Below are positions 53,683 through 64,000 of a stretch of DNA of 64,000 nucleotides, in pieces. The DNA lies in the NCBI GenBank assembly GCA_036927565.1, contig JAYESD010000001.1, forward strand, positions 141,473,415 to 141,537,414, given 5' to 3'. The notes under the pieces are model-generated. The model saw nothing but the letters and a program-made list of their open reading frames with translations. It was not told where the DNA came from and ran no database searches. The number at the start of each line of letters is the position of its first letter. Position 1 is the first letter of the stretch. Origin of the DNA: Tuctoria greenei (taxonomy: Eukaryota > Streptophyta > Magnoliopsida > Poales > Poaceae). The position numbers were made by a program, and so were the translations under genes.

Positions 53683-56600
53683 ATGACAACGGTTCACCTG
53701 GTGCGACATTTCAACAAAGTGGAATCGGGCCCCATTGTCATAGATGAGGTTATTCGCGATTCATGTCTGGAGGTGGTTTCCATCTAAGCATTGCAGAGGA
53801 TTACTAAATGGAGAAAGTTTGCATGGGGAGAGAACTCCTTATGCTTTCATTTGATCTAGCTCTTAGAGCTCTCTGCCTTTGCAACCTTTCTTCCACTCCT
53901 TCTCCACTTTGTGGTGATGTAGTTTGGTCTTCCTCGTAGCCGGATCAAGAGCGACAAAAGTTGTCGAGAGTCCGCACCTACATGGGGTGGTCGAGCGAAT
54001 CCTTCAACAACTCGGTTTGCCTCAGCAAGCTCCCATTCAAGAAGTAAAGCCTCAGCGAGATTGTGTACTTCTCGATGTTTGCCATGGTGGGGCTCATCCC
54101 GCCGTTCTCCAGCTTCTTGCTGATGCCATTGGACTTCCACAATATGCAACTCCACCACCTTGGCCCCCACTCCTTCTTGCTAGTGGCGACATTCGTTCAC
54201 TTTTGCAAGATGTGGGTGGTTGTGCCGCCCTGCATCAAGCTCTCCTGGACCTTATTAAAGGTCCACACAACCGGGAAAGGGAATGAGCTTCTCAGCTTCT
54301 ACTAATTCGTGAAGCGCAAGAACTCGCCCATCAAGTACTTGAAGACGTTCTATTTCGGGAATTGAGATGGCTGGAAGAAGGATTGGGTGGTCATCAGGGT
54401 GGATCACCATGACATGCTGGAGCTACCTGACAGCTTTCCAACCATTAACTCAGATGCCTGGGAGGTGGTCCCGAAGCTGTTGGAGGCATATAACCCGATC
54501 TTGTCAAGGATGCGGGAGTGCGTGGAAGGAGGAGTGATGCCCCTGATGGTGATTACAGTTTTTTGACCAACCGGTGGGCTCTGCTGAAGATGAAGGAATG
54601 ACCAGCATGGGCGTTCAGTGTAGAGATGGATCCATACCGGATTGATGTCTTTATCAGGTCCAATCTGGATGAAAAGGCTTTGAAGGTTTATCTACTAAAG
54701 CTGCATCATGGAGCCATCAACCCCGATAAGCTGACACCTCAGGCGGAGTTTCTGCCCCTGAATATGGTTCCGGAGTTCAGGAGGGAGCTACGGAGGAAGA
54801 TGCCGATGCTTAACGACTTGGGCCTTGTGGAGAGGCATAGGAGCACCCCTCCAACATGGAACATGATTTCCAGAGCTCCTTGTACTCATGAGGGCTCCGG
54901 ACCTGCACAAGTCAGCGGCAAAGGCAAAGGCCCCGCAACTCCTTCTTCCAAGGAATCGACTTCAAGCCGAGGCAAGGGGAAAGACCATGCCGTCACCCCA
55001 AGCCGCAAGCGAAAGCTGGATAGAAGCGACGGGAGCTATGTGAGGGACGCTCTAAAAGAAGTGACCCCTCAGCCTTGGTTGAGGTCTGTGGTGGCTGTGC
55101 CTCTAGCTCCGGCTGATTCTTCAGCTCCAATATCCACAGTAGGCACTGGGTCTGGCAAATTGACTCCAATCCCAGTGCCTACGGAGGGCTCTGGGTCTAG
55201 ATTGAATCCTCCTCCAACGGAGGTACCTGCTTAGGCAGCACTGGCAACTACCTCAACGCCTGGCACGGAGCCTGGAGCTTTCGCCACATCGATGACGGCG
55301 GGCTCTAGCTCCAAGCGCCCGAAGAAGAAAATCCGCGCTCACTGGAGCGGCAACATCCCTAGATAAGGGATGTATCTTTAGCTTATGTCCTGATTTTGTT
55401 TCCTTCTTTGTCGTGAAATCTCTATTCTCTGTTTCCAGAGTGTCGAGAACAGGAACGGAAACTCCAGTGCCCACTGTAGCCTTGAAGACTATGCCAGCTG
55501 AAGCTCCTGCTACTGCTCTAGCTCCTCCTCCTGTGGTTGTGGCAGGCGACACGATAGCTCCGGTGCCAGTTGTCATGGAGACAACTTCAGCACCAACGAC
55601 TGAAGAACCCGTGATAGCGTCGGACCACGAGGGAGCAATGCTCAAACAAGTTGCGGCCGTCTCGGAGCCAGCTGCGGAGGTTTCGGCATCAATGCCGGAA
55701 ATCGATGAATCTCCGATGGAAGTCTTGGTGCCAACTCCGGAGGTGTCAACATCGGAGGTGTCCATGCCCAATCCTGCACAAGGGTATCCGGTCGCGGGAC
55801 CTTTGACTTCTACACCGATGATGAAGTTCTAGCTGCGGGACCCTCCTCATCAACTCTAGAGGTAGAAGATCCAACTGCGGGACCTTCCTCACCCGCACCA
55901 GATACGGAAGAATTGCCGGAGATTTGCCCCATCGATGTCGAGCAATTGGAGTACATGCTCGTCCCACGGGCTCCAACAACCGTCCCAGAAGACTTAGACG
56001 AACCGGAGGACGGCCCCCAAGCAGGCCTGGAGCCAATCCCGGAGCTGTCCATTGATAATGCATGCTCCAGCCTTTGACTACGAGTGGAGGTCTCATGAAG
56101 AAAAGTGCGCCATCCTAGGGCGTTGGTGCCAAAACCTCTTCTTCGAGACAAAGCTGACGCAGTCCCGGCTTGCCAACCAGAAGGAGTGGGTGCCATTAGA
56201 GAAGGCCTGGAAATCGCACCTGAATAAGGCGCTGGTTGAACGGGAGGTCGCTATTAAGGCCCTCGACAAGAAGACTCATGATATCTACGAGCATGCGCAG
56301 AGGGCTCTTGAAATGGATGATAGTCGCTCGGAGAGTCTCAAAGAGTTGAGGGAAAATCTCCTCAAGCGCCGGGGTGAGCCCGATAATAAGGAGGTTAACG
56401 TCCAAGAAAAAGAAGATAAAATCCAGCAGAGGGGGATGAGCTGTCCCAGAAGCTGGCACGCGGTAAGCAAGACTTTGCTAACCGTGTGAAAGAATTCGAG
56501 TCTTGATGCAAACAAGCAAAGCACCGGTTGTGGCAGGCAAGTCAAGATGTCAGCGAAAGAGAAATTGTTGTCTCTGCCGAGGAGGACAAGATGGTGGTGA

Positions 56601-57162
56601 AGGAGAAGGACCTTGCAGACAAGCGAGGCCGCATTCACCGCCGAGAGAAGAATGTTGCTGACCAAGAAAAGCTGATGGCTGAGCGAATTCAACATCATGC
56701 CAAGGAGGTCGAGCATTTCTGAAAGGAGGGTTCTGCGGAGCTATCTTCTGCAAGGAGGTCAGTGGAGGAGCTCCGAAGTGCGAGAGCAATTGAGTCCTAG
56801 TAGATCTAGGACTTCCTTGGTCAGGAAAATGAATCACTGGTACATTTAGGATTCAGCCCGGTTCGAACGGCTGATCCGGAGCCAGAGATGGACAAGACCC
56901 TGGTGGCACTCAACTCCGCCAGCGCGAAGCTGGAAGCTATCGGAGATGTGGTTGTCGACAAGATTGAGACTGAAGGGAAATCTTTGGCTCAGAATATCAC
57001 AGAGTATGTGCTAACATGCTTCTGAAACCAAGACTCCTCAATGTCTCTAACTCTAGTGTTCAAAGGACCCATCGCCGAAGAGGAGGGAGCTACCAAGGAT
57101 AGCGTCCAAGAAGCCGCCCAGAAGGTTGCTTCGTTCTTCGTGAGGAACTCCAGTAGCTAGGA
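53683..57162 (+). pseudogene. Antisense ORF of the Tat(-) element (putative gypsy-type transposon protein)
   Basis: It runs opposite to gag-pol, as in Grande- and RIRE2-like grass Tat elements. A possible start is MTTVHLVRHFNKVESGPIVI at 53683, with stops soon after. The PF04195-type domain is clear at about 54050-54290 (FSMFAMVGLIPPFSSFLL, LVATFVHFCKMWVV), with a continuation near 54380-54560. The open part 54626-55234 has AINPDKLTPQAEFLPL, then a basic Ser/Lys linker (GKGKGPATPSSKES). Pro/Ala-rich sequence follows (55413-55832; a CTGTTTCCAG splice-acceptor-like site precedes it at 55438). A long coiled coil (56052-56722) and a last block ending KVASFFVRNSSS near 57160 complete it. Many stops. 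Function unknown. Confidence 0.75.
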
Positions 57163-57416
57163 CCTTTTTCTTTGTACCTTCACCTTGTAACTCTCCAATT
57201 TTGAATGAATGAAATCCTTTTAAATTTCATTTTTGTCTTCAATACATTGCCCTTTATCTTGTTCGCCCCATGGCAGATGTGTTCAGTGGATTGAGGGCAT
57301 CTACAATGAGGATTTAGACTATGTCTTGAAAACATGATAGCTCTGAACTTGTAGCCACGATGATAGCTTTGAGATATGAGTCTTGTTTCCTAAATCTCCA
57401 AGGACCCTTTGTTGTG
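57163..57416. other. Spacer between antisense ORF and minisatellite
   Basis: About 250 bp with a possible + strand polyadenylation context (TTTTGAATGAATGAAATCC near 57200) for the antisense ORF. No gene seen. Confidence 0.4.
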
Positions 57417-58445
57417 TCGACGGCGGGCCCCCTAGGAGTTGTTAGAGCTTGTTTGCTTCGGGGACACCCACTGTCAATGCGTGAAACATCGACGGTAGGC
57501 CCCCTTGGGTTGTCAAAGCTTGATGCTTTGACGGCGACTACTATCAACATGTGAAACATCAGTGGTGGCCCCCAAGGGGTGGTCAGAGCTTGTTTACTTC
57601 AACGGCGCCCACTGTCAACGCGTAGAACGTCGACGGCAGGCCCCTTGGGGGTTGTTGGAGCTTGTTTGCTTTGAAGGTGCCCACTGTCAACACGTAGAAC
57701 GTCAATGGTGGGCCCCATGGGAGTTGTCGGAGCTTGATGCTTCGACGGCGCTCACTTTCAACGCGTGAAACGTCGATGGCGGGCCCCCTAGGGGTTGTCG
57801 GAGCTTGTTTGCTTTGGCGGCACCCATTGTCAATGCGTGAAACATCGACGGTGGGGCCCCTGGGGGTTGTTGGAGCTTGATGCTTTGACGGTGCCCACTG
57901 TCTACAGGTGAAACATTGACGGCAGGCCCCTTGGGGGTTGTTAGAGATTGTTTGCTTTGACGGCGCCTACTGTCAACACATAGGACATCGACGGTGGGCC
58001 TTCTGGGGGTTGTCGAAGATTGATGCTTCGATGACACACATTATCAATGCGTGAAATGTCAACGGTGGGACCCCTTGGGAGTTGTCGGAGCTTGTTTGCT
58101 TCGACGGCGCCCACTGTCAATGCGTAGAACGTCGACGGCGGGGACCCTGGGGGTTATCAGAGCTTGTTTGCTTCGACAGCGCCCACTATCAACACGTAGA
58201 ACATCGACGGTGGGCCCCCTGGCAGTTTTCGGTGCTTGATGCTTTGACGGCGCCCACTGTCAACATGTGAAACGTCGACAGCGGGCCCCCTTGGGGCTGT
58301 CGGAGCTTGTTTGCTTCGAAATGGCGCCCAATGTCAACACGTAAAACATCAATGGTAGGCCCCATGGGGGTTTTTGGAGCTTGATGCTTCGACAGCACCA
58401 CCTATCAACGTGTGAAACATCGATGGTGGGCCCCCTTGGTGCTCT
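57417..58445. repeat. Minisatellite, 14 units of ~71 bp
   Basis: Each unit contains CGACGGCGGGCCCCC, GGGGTTGTCGGAGCTTG, either TTTGCTTCG or ATGCTTCG, and CCCACTGTCAACGCGTG. I count 14 units by the GCTTG marker. The two variants (TTTGCTT, long; ATGCTT, about 3 bp shorter) mostly alternate, suggesting a dimeric higher-order unit of about 142 bp. Tandem repeats in the 3' region are known in Tat-lineage elements. Short frames across the array are not genes. Confidence 0.88.
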
Positions 58446-59164
58446 GGCAGCATCCTCCATCGTCCATGTAAACGACAGACAGTTGTTCATTTTTCCTGTG
58501 CGTAAGAGATAAGAAAAGCAGTAAAATTTGTCCTCTTGTTTATAGCTCATTTGCGACTTATTATCCTTTTTTTAACTTTAGATCCTAACAATTCATTGTG
58601 ACAACATAAGTATACTAGTTAAACTTCCTTAGATCCGAATGCCTTCCGAACCTGCTTTACTGAAACCCACCAGAATAGGTAGAGTGCTATACTTAGGGTG
58701 CTTGACCAGGCTAAGTCAATATCACACTCCAGACCCGTCATTGGCATTGGTTTTCAGGCGAGTAGGCCATCTAGCAATACTGAGATCCGATAGAAGATCA
58801 CCAATAAGACTTATATATCACATGAATCTCTAGGACTAAGTTTCAAATGGATTGCACAACATTGTTGTTGAGAAGAAGGTAAAAAATCATAAAAATAATG
58901 AGCTTGCGCAAAATAAATGCACATAGAGTCTGCATGCACAAATGTCTTTTCTTATAGGTCCAAAAAAACAGGGGAGACAAGGGCACACTTAAAGTACAAG
59001 ATGAAGTTAAATGTGCTATTCATCTTGTTCTAACCCAGGGAAGGTAAAGACACACCTAAAGTACAGGACCAAGTTAGATGCACTTTTGATCTAAGACCCT
59101 CCCGACTCTGTTGATAGACTCTATAATAAACATCTGATGCAAATACAGACTTACCTCCATGCAA
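58446..59164. other. Tat(-) 3' region after integrase
   Basis: Noncoding. It has two diverged ~65-bp copies around the motifs TAAAGTACAAGATGAAGTTA and TAAAGTACAGGACCAAGTTA (about 58970-59100). Confidence 0.55.
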
Positions 59165-60330
59165 CTAAGTGTAGAACTTACGGAGCTGCTCGATGTTCCA
59201 GGAATTGGGAAGTGGTATCCCATCCTCTGTTGCCAAGCGAACGCATCCGAGACTAGAAACTTTGATGACTAGAAAGGGACCTTCCCAGCTGGGGGAAAAT
59301 TGTTCATCCCTTCTCGAATAAGTATTCTCCAAAGGACCAGATTGCGTTCCTCCAACTGCCGGTTGAGCACGAACCTTTGTTGATAGCGTCGGAGCGCCTG
59401 ATGGTAGCGTGCATTTCGAACAGCTACTTGGCACCTTGCCTCGTCGACGAGGTTTATGTCTTCACGTTAGATCTGGTCCTGCATGGCTTTGTCGAAGGTC
59501 CAGACCCAAAGAGAACCCATGGTGATCTCCGAAGGAAGGACTTCTTTAGCTCTGTACACCATGAAGAATGGTGTCTCTCCTGTTGTCCAGCTCGGTGTAG
59601 TCTAACTTACCCACGATACAGACGGAGGCTCTTCTATCCAGTTGGCACCATGTTTCTTCAAGCGCTCATAAGTGTGCGTCTTGAGTCCCGCTAGTATTTC
59701 TACGTTTGCCCTCTCAGCTTGGCCATTACTTGTCGGATGAGCTACTAATGCATAGCTGACTTGAATGTCGAGTTCTTCGCAGTACTCCTGAAAAGATGCA
59801 CTTGTGAATTGGGTTTCGTTGTCTATGATGATTCTGTTCCAAACTCCAAATCTGCAGACAATGGACTTCAAGAATTTGATGGTTGATTGCTTGTTGATAG
59901 TCACAACTAGAGTTGCTTCCGACCACTTAGTGAACTTGTTGATGGCGACGTATAAAAACGGATAACCTCCGATAGCTTTTGGGAAAGGTCCCAAAATGTC
60001 CATCCCCCACACAGCAAACGGCCACGTGGGAGGAATCATCTGTAGTGACTGCGTTGGTGTATGAATCTGCTTCGCGTGGAACTGGCACGCTTCGCCCTTC
60101 TTGACCAGCTCGACTACATCCTAGAGTGTTGTAGGACAACAAAAACCATGCTGAAAAGCCTTACCGATCAACATGCGAGATGACGCGTGGTTCCCACATT
60201 CAACTCCATGGATCTCTATGAGGAGCTCGCAACCTTCTTCTCGTGAAATGCACCGCATTTGATTGCCGTTGGCGCCACATCGATAGAGATCCCTTTCTAC
60301 CAATGTGTATCTTTTAGCCAACCTGATAAT
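59165..60330 (-). pseudogene. pol: Tat(-) integrase
   Basis: On the - strand from 60330: the zinc-domain region (CISREEGCELLIEIHGVECG, FHAKQIH), then the catalytic core from 60039 with VWGMDILGPFPKAIGGY (Asp), RIIIDNETQFTSASFQEYC (Asp) and TSNGQAERANVEILAGL (Glu); the DDE triad is intact. A frame change near 59600 leads to the C-terminal domain (FSPSWEGPFLVIKVSSLGCV, LPNSWNIEQLRKFY), ending at 59165. A stop lies near 60121 in the zinc domain. Confidence 0.9.
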
Positions 60331-61143
60331 TCACTCAGTGGATACACCGTCTTCAGGAAGGATATTGTCTTTCACGTAGTCTTGGACCTCCGAGATCAAT
60401 GCATCGGGACTGACTTGAGCTTCTAGATCTTGTGCCCTTGGTTGCTCGGAGCTTCCTGTAGAGCCTACGATCCTTGGTGGGTGCCATGGTAACAAGGCCA
60501 CCGGGACCGCTAGCTTCGAGGTGCTGGTCTCACCCCCATCACTCTGTTTGGCAGCCTGAGCAGCAGGTGATGACAATCTCCTAACAAAAACCCCATCGGG
60601 AGCTTGAGCCACGGTTGAAGCCTTCGTTGAGAGGTCATCAGCTTCAGCGTTGTTGACACGCTGGACATGGCGAAGGTCCAGGACGTGGAAGTCATTCTGC
60701 AGCTTCTGGACTTCAAGTACATATGCAACAAGATGAGGGTTATTGCAACTACATTCACCTTTGACTTGCTTGATGATGAGTTGCGAGTCACCCTTCACCA
60801 GGAGCTGCCGGACGCCATATGATAGAGCCACCTTGAGTCCAAAGACGAGAGCTTCATATTCCGCCATGTTGTTGGTTGCCTTGAAGTCGAGGCGCACCAT
60901 GTACTTGACCTTCTCCCCGTTCGGAGCAAGGAGAAGTATTCAAACTCCGGGCCCCTACTTCTGCACAGAGCCGTCGAAATAGAGAGTCCAGTGAGGCTCA
61001 GTGAAGACCGGGACCTTAGGTTCTGACTTCTGCTCATCGAGGCCCCCTGGTGTTGATGAAGAAGATGTTAACTCCTCGAGGAAGTCAGCCAATGCCTGAC
61101 TCTTGATTGGATGTTGAGGCATGAATTCGAGATCAAATCGCAC
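60331..61143 (-). pseudogene. pol: Tat(-) second RNase H (aRNH-type)
   Basis: From 61143 the frame reads FDLEFMPQHPIKSQALADFL, the connection after the first RNase H, then HWTLYFDGSVQK. After a stop near 60955, it continues from 60900 with DFKATNNMAEYEALVFGLKV, LLVKGDSQLIIKQVKGE and VQRVNNAEADDLSTKA. This is an additional plant/archaeal-type RNase H, which Tat elements are known to carry beside their original one. The catalytic Asp (YFDGS), Glu (AEYEAL), Asp (KGDSQL) and final Asp (NAEADDLS) are all visible. A variable linker follows, ending near 60331. Confidence 0.87.
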
Positions 61144-62026
61144 ACTTTGTGATATTTCCTGTAGAATTGGGATTATGTAAAATTGCTCGAAGTGGATAAG
61201 AAGTTAGCACTGAAATCTTGTGGACATGGAAGTAGTGACGAACCTTCCTTGAGGTAATAAGCACTACGTACAGCAACTTATGCACCTCAATATATCGAGT
61301 CTTGGTGTTGTGAAGTACTTCACTGATGAAGTACACTGGCCTCTGGACAGTTCGGACCCTTCCGGAGGGGTCCATAGCTTCTTCTTCATCAACCAGAACC
61401 CTCCCGGAGGGGTCTGAACCTTCTTCTTCTTGAGTGGGTACTCCCTCGGATCAGAGAGATGATCCACATGCATCTTTCCTTTAGGATCCGTGCCTGGGGA
61501 CTTGGACCCAGACTCGCCTTCAGGTAGCTCCGGACCCACCCGGAGGGGTCTAAGCTCCTGAGTTGAAGATGTTTCCGGTCTCTCCGCAACTAGAACTATG
61601 CTGACAACCTCCGTAGTTGCTGTGATATAAAGCAAAAGAGGCACGCCATGCTCCAGAGCTACCATGATTGGTAGTGTGCTGAGGAGTTGCTTGAGCTACT
61701 GGAACGCCTTCTCTACTTCTTCAGACCAATGGAATGGCCCGGACTTCCTCAACAGCTTGAAGAAGGGAAGTGCCCGCTCTGCTAGTCTTGAGATGAACTG
61801 GCTGAGCGAAGCTAGACATCCAATTAGCTTCTGGACATCCTTAATACGAGTTGGAGGCTGCATCTCTTCGATGGCTTTAATCTTTGCCGGATTTGCTTCA
61901 ATTCCTCAGTGAGTCACCAAGAAACCAAGGAGCTTTCCAGAGCTAACCACACTTATCCGGGTTGAGCTTCGTGTGCGTTAGGCGTAGCTTGTCGAAGATG
62001 GCTTGAAGACTGTCCAGGAGTAAATC
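61133..62026 (-). pseudogene. pol: Tat(-) RT connection and first RNase H
   Basis: On the - strand, PPTRIKDVQKLIGCLASLSQ, FHWSEEVEKAFQ and LPIMVALEHGVPLLLYITAT mark the RT thumb/connection. An insertion-like Pro/Glu-rich stretch (61370-61560), with repeated forms of TPPGG/TPPEGS, follows. RNase H resumes with QRPVYFISEVLHNTKTRYIE and VLTSYPLRAILHNPNSTG. Stops occur near 61720 and 61140. This is the degenerate gypsy-type RNase H that precedes the second one. Confidence 0.8.
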
Positions 62027-62600
62027 CTAGTTCCTCACTTTGACGATGATGTCATCCATGTAGACTTCCACCAGGTCCCTAATCAGCTTCCCAAAGGTTT
62101 TGTGCATGGCTTGCACAAAAGTTGAGGCATCATTTTTAAGACCAAAAGGCATAGCTGTGTAACAATACAACCCTTCTACAATGATGAAGGCAGTATGCTC
62201 TTCATCTTTCTTAGACATTGGAATTTGATGATACCCAGAATAAGCGTCTAAGAAACATAGTAATTCACACCCAAGGGTAGAATCCACTATTTGATCTATT
62301 CTAGGTAGTGGAAATGGGTCTTTTGGGCATGCCTTATTCAATGTAGTGTAGTCGATGCACATCCAAAGCTTCCCGCCGGCCTTTGGTACAACAACTTGGT
62401 TTTTCCAGCCACCGTGGATGGTGAACCTCCTGGATGAATCCAGCATCGAGCAGCTTTCTGACTTCTTATTTGATGAAGTTTTGCCGCTCAACAGATTGCT
62501 TCTGGGGCTTCTGTTGTATGGGTCGTGCATTAGGATGGATCTTCGGACGGTGCTCGATCATCTCCCTGCGGATCCAAGGCATTTGTGACGTTGCCATGCA
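62027..62600 (-). pseudogene. pol: Tat(-) reverse transcriptase
   Basis: The open part 62530-62027 reads VVPKAGGKLWMCIDYTTLNK, DPFPLPRIDQIVDSTLGCEL, LDAYSGYHQIPMSKKDEEHT, AMPFGLKNDASTFVQAMHKT and the intact catalytic box VYMDDIIVK. This is the same family as the Tat(+) RT at 3553-4164, and better preserved. The N-terminal end is out of frame. Confidence 0.93.
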
Positions 62601-63193
62601 AACACGTCGACATTCGCCTAGAGGAAAGTGACGAGCACGAGTTCGTATTTGTCGGTCAGACCTCCCGATATTTGGGTGGTCTGAGTAGCATTAGAACCAA
62701 TTTGGATGACTTTGAAGGGAACGTCGGTGTCGGCGCTTGGTTGCACACGAGGTGCAGAAGATGATCCGCGCTGACACGAGCTCGAGGGTTGTTGAGCAGC
62801 TTGCTCCTTGCTGGACCCTTCTTCTTGTGTTGTGGCAAGCGCATGAAGTTCTTTCAGCGCAGTGACCCCATCAGTGCGGTCCCCTCAGATCTGGAGGACG
62901 CTTGAAGGAGTCGGCATCTTCACATGAGGTAGCTGTAGTGGACCACTGCTATAAACCTATACAGAGCTGGCCTGCCTAGGATCACATTAAAAGGTAAGTT
63001 GATGTGAGCCACATCAAACACTAGCTTCTCAGACTGGTAGTTGTCTCGTGTCCCGAAGGTCGCAGGTAAAGTAACCAATCAAAGAGGTGTGATAGCTCCC
63101 GGACCTACTCCAGATAAGGGTCGTGAGGGCCTTAGGTCCAAGACGTTGAGTTGGAGCTTCACAAAAGCTATGAAGTTGAGGAGGTTGAGCGTC
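62601..63193 (-). pseudogene. Tat(-) protease remnant and linker
   Basis: On the - strand, LNLLNFIAFVKLQLNVLDLR, LVTLPATFGTRDNYQSEKLV and INLPFNVILGRPALYRF match the protease part of Tat(+) (2950-3210). The active-site DGG side is cut off at 63193 by copia D. The linker to RT (62601-62880) is frame-disrupted. Confidence 0.8.
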
Positions 63194-64000
63194 TGAAAGC
63201 ATCTAGGCCCCCATGAGGTATGGTTTCGGTGATTAATGACAACCATTGGATTTTACTAATGAATTTGTGGATGCAAGGTCTCCCATATCACTCAATCAAA
63301 TGACATCTATATGAATATGAATATCAATTACTGATCATTGGAGACCCCTAAACAATCATTTTATGAGATCAATCAATATTATGAAGATTAGAAGTAAAAG
63401 CTCATATGTCAAAGTCATTCAACCATAATTGACAACATTCAATGCTTGACAATCATCAGAAGAACATTTACAACAAGTGTCTAAGAGGTCAATCGAGCGA
63501 ATTCCAAAAGAATCACTTAGAACAACTCGAAGCAAACAAAATCAACTCACCGGATCAACTGATGTTTCCAGAGAACAACACATCGGTCGAGTTGATTCAG
63601 CAGAAGAAGAAGACCTCATAACAAAGTACTCACCGGATCATCCGATGTTAAGGGCAATGTTACATCGGTCCATCAGTACAGTATGCAATATCCTTGGACC
63701 AAGTGTGGCACCGGATCATCCGATGTACAATCTTAAACACATCGGTCAATCACTCTAGTAAGCATCAATGTTGAACCAATTCTGGAGGAAGTGCCACCAG
63801 ATCATCCGATGAGAATATAAGTGCAACATCGGTCTAACAACGGTCATATCTGACACAATGACATCAGCTAATTTGGATTGGACCGATGATAACTGAAGGG
63901 GAGACATCGGATCATCCGGTGTTCGCGGAGCAGTGATGTCAGCCTACTTTTCCAACGGCTATTTCGTGGAGGCTGGCTATTTATACCCCTTCAACTTGTA
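63194..64000 (+). repeat. Copia D LTR (Sirevirus-like), partial
   Basis: Begins TGAAAGCATCTAGGCCCCC inside the Tat(-) protease, close to the TGAAAGTGCATCTAGG start of copia B and C. From 63540 to 63930 it has an array of CACCGGATCATCCGATG-type motifs with CATCGGTC half sites, a different palindromic core from B/C. A TATTTATA TATA-like box is at 63978-63985. The preceding bases GCGTC (63189-63193) may be the target-site duplication. The element continues beyond the window. Confidence 0.78.

Larger units (their letters stand above)
41836..63193 (-). mobile_element. Tat-lineage Ty3/gypsy element, inverted (Tat(-))
   Basis: On the - strand, from the right: protease remnant, RT, two RNase H domains, integrase, tandem repeats, an ORF in antisense, then the 3' LTR split by copia C (52581-53386 plus 41836-41897). 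The dual RNase H and the antisense ORF are features of Tat elements. It is inserted in the Athila 3' LTR. Its gag end and 5' LTR lie beyond the copia D insertion at 63194. Confidence 0.88.

Noticed and set aside
55253..55771. 172-codon - strand Thr/Ser/Gly-rich frame
   Set aside because: Shadow of the Pro/Ala-rich part of the + strand antisense ORF; no domain recognised.
57314..58550. Several 60-110 codon frames on both strands
   Set aside because: They are readings through the ~71-bp minisatellite; the repeated peptide simply mirrors the DNA repeat.
63477..63758. 93-codon + strand frame in copia D
   Set aside because: It lies within the LTR palindrome array and has no recognisable domain.
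1..64000. Host genes, tRNA or rRNA genes
   Set aside because: All protein similarity seen belongs to retrotransposon domains; tRNA-like strings are primer binding sites only. Unassigned stretches are short flanks or untranslated regions.

Overview
This window is plant nuclear DNA, almost certainly from a grass (Poaceae). It consists essentially only of nested LTR retrotransposons. I see no host gene, tRNA, rRNA or CRISPR array. The evidence is lineage-typical Ty3/gypsy (Tat, Athila, chromodomain Tekay/Del) and Ty1/copia (Sirevirus-type) proteins, matched LTR pairs, tRNA-complementary primer binding sites, polypurine tracts, and palindrome-rich Sirevirus LTRs like those known from grasses. The exact species cannot be told from the sequence.

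Layout. (1) 1-170 is a flank. 171-4164 is the 5' part of a Tat element on the + strand (LTR, PBS, gag, protease, part of RT). (2) An Athila-type element is the scaffold from 4165 to 41835. Its 5' LTR (4165-4633 plus 16047-16808) is split by a Tekay-type chromovirus on the - strand (complete LTR-internal-LTR unit 5720-16046, plus an attached partial second unit 4634-5719). The Athila interior (16809-20604) codes for gag, protease and a small 3' ORF but has no RT or integrase. It is interrupted at 20605 by copia element A. (3) Copia A (20605-29652) is itself cut in its 3' LTR by copia element B (29653-39829). The end of B, the end of A and part of Athila are lost at a deletion junction at 39829/39830. 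Athila 3' sequence then resumes (39830-40674), followed by its 3' LTR (40675-41835). (4) That LTR is interrupted by a second, - strand Tat element (41836-63193). Its own 3' LTR holds copia element C (41898-52575), which is complete and has a GTTCG target-site duplication. The Tat body carries a + strand antisense ORF (about 53683-57162), a 14-unit ~71-bp minisatellite (57417-58445), then integrase, two RNase H domains, RT and a protease remnant, all on the - strand. (5) At 63194 another Sirevirus-like LTR (copia D) begins and runs off the window.

Most coding regions are broken by stops and frameshifts, so nearly all are annotated as pseudogenes. The Tekay copy looks youngest: its two LTRs are both 2747 bp and nearly identical. 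Within each element the genes would act in the usual cycle. Gag forms the particle, protease matures it, RT and RNase H copy the RNA from the PBS and PPT primers, and integrase inserts the DNA; the Tekay chromodomain would bias targeting to heterochromatin.

The most interesting signal is in copia B and C. Downstream of pol both carry an extra env-position ORF, preceded by a conserved leader with a candidate intron (GT and AG at matching places just before the ATG) and arrays of CGGACTAGTCCG palindromes that also fill the LTRs.
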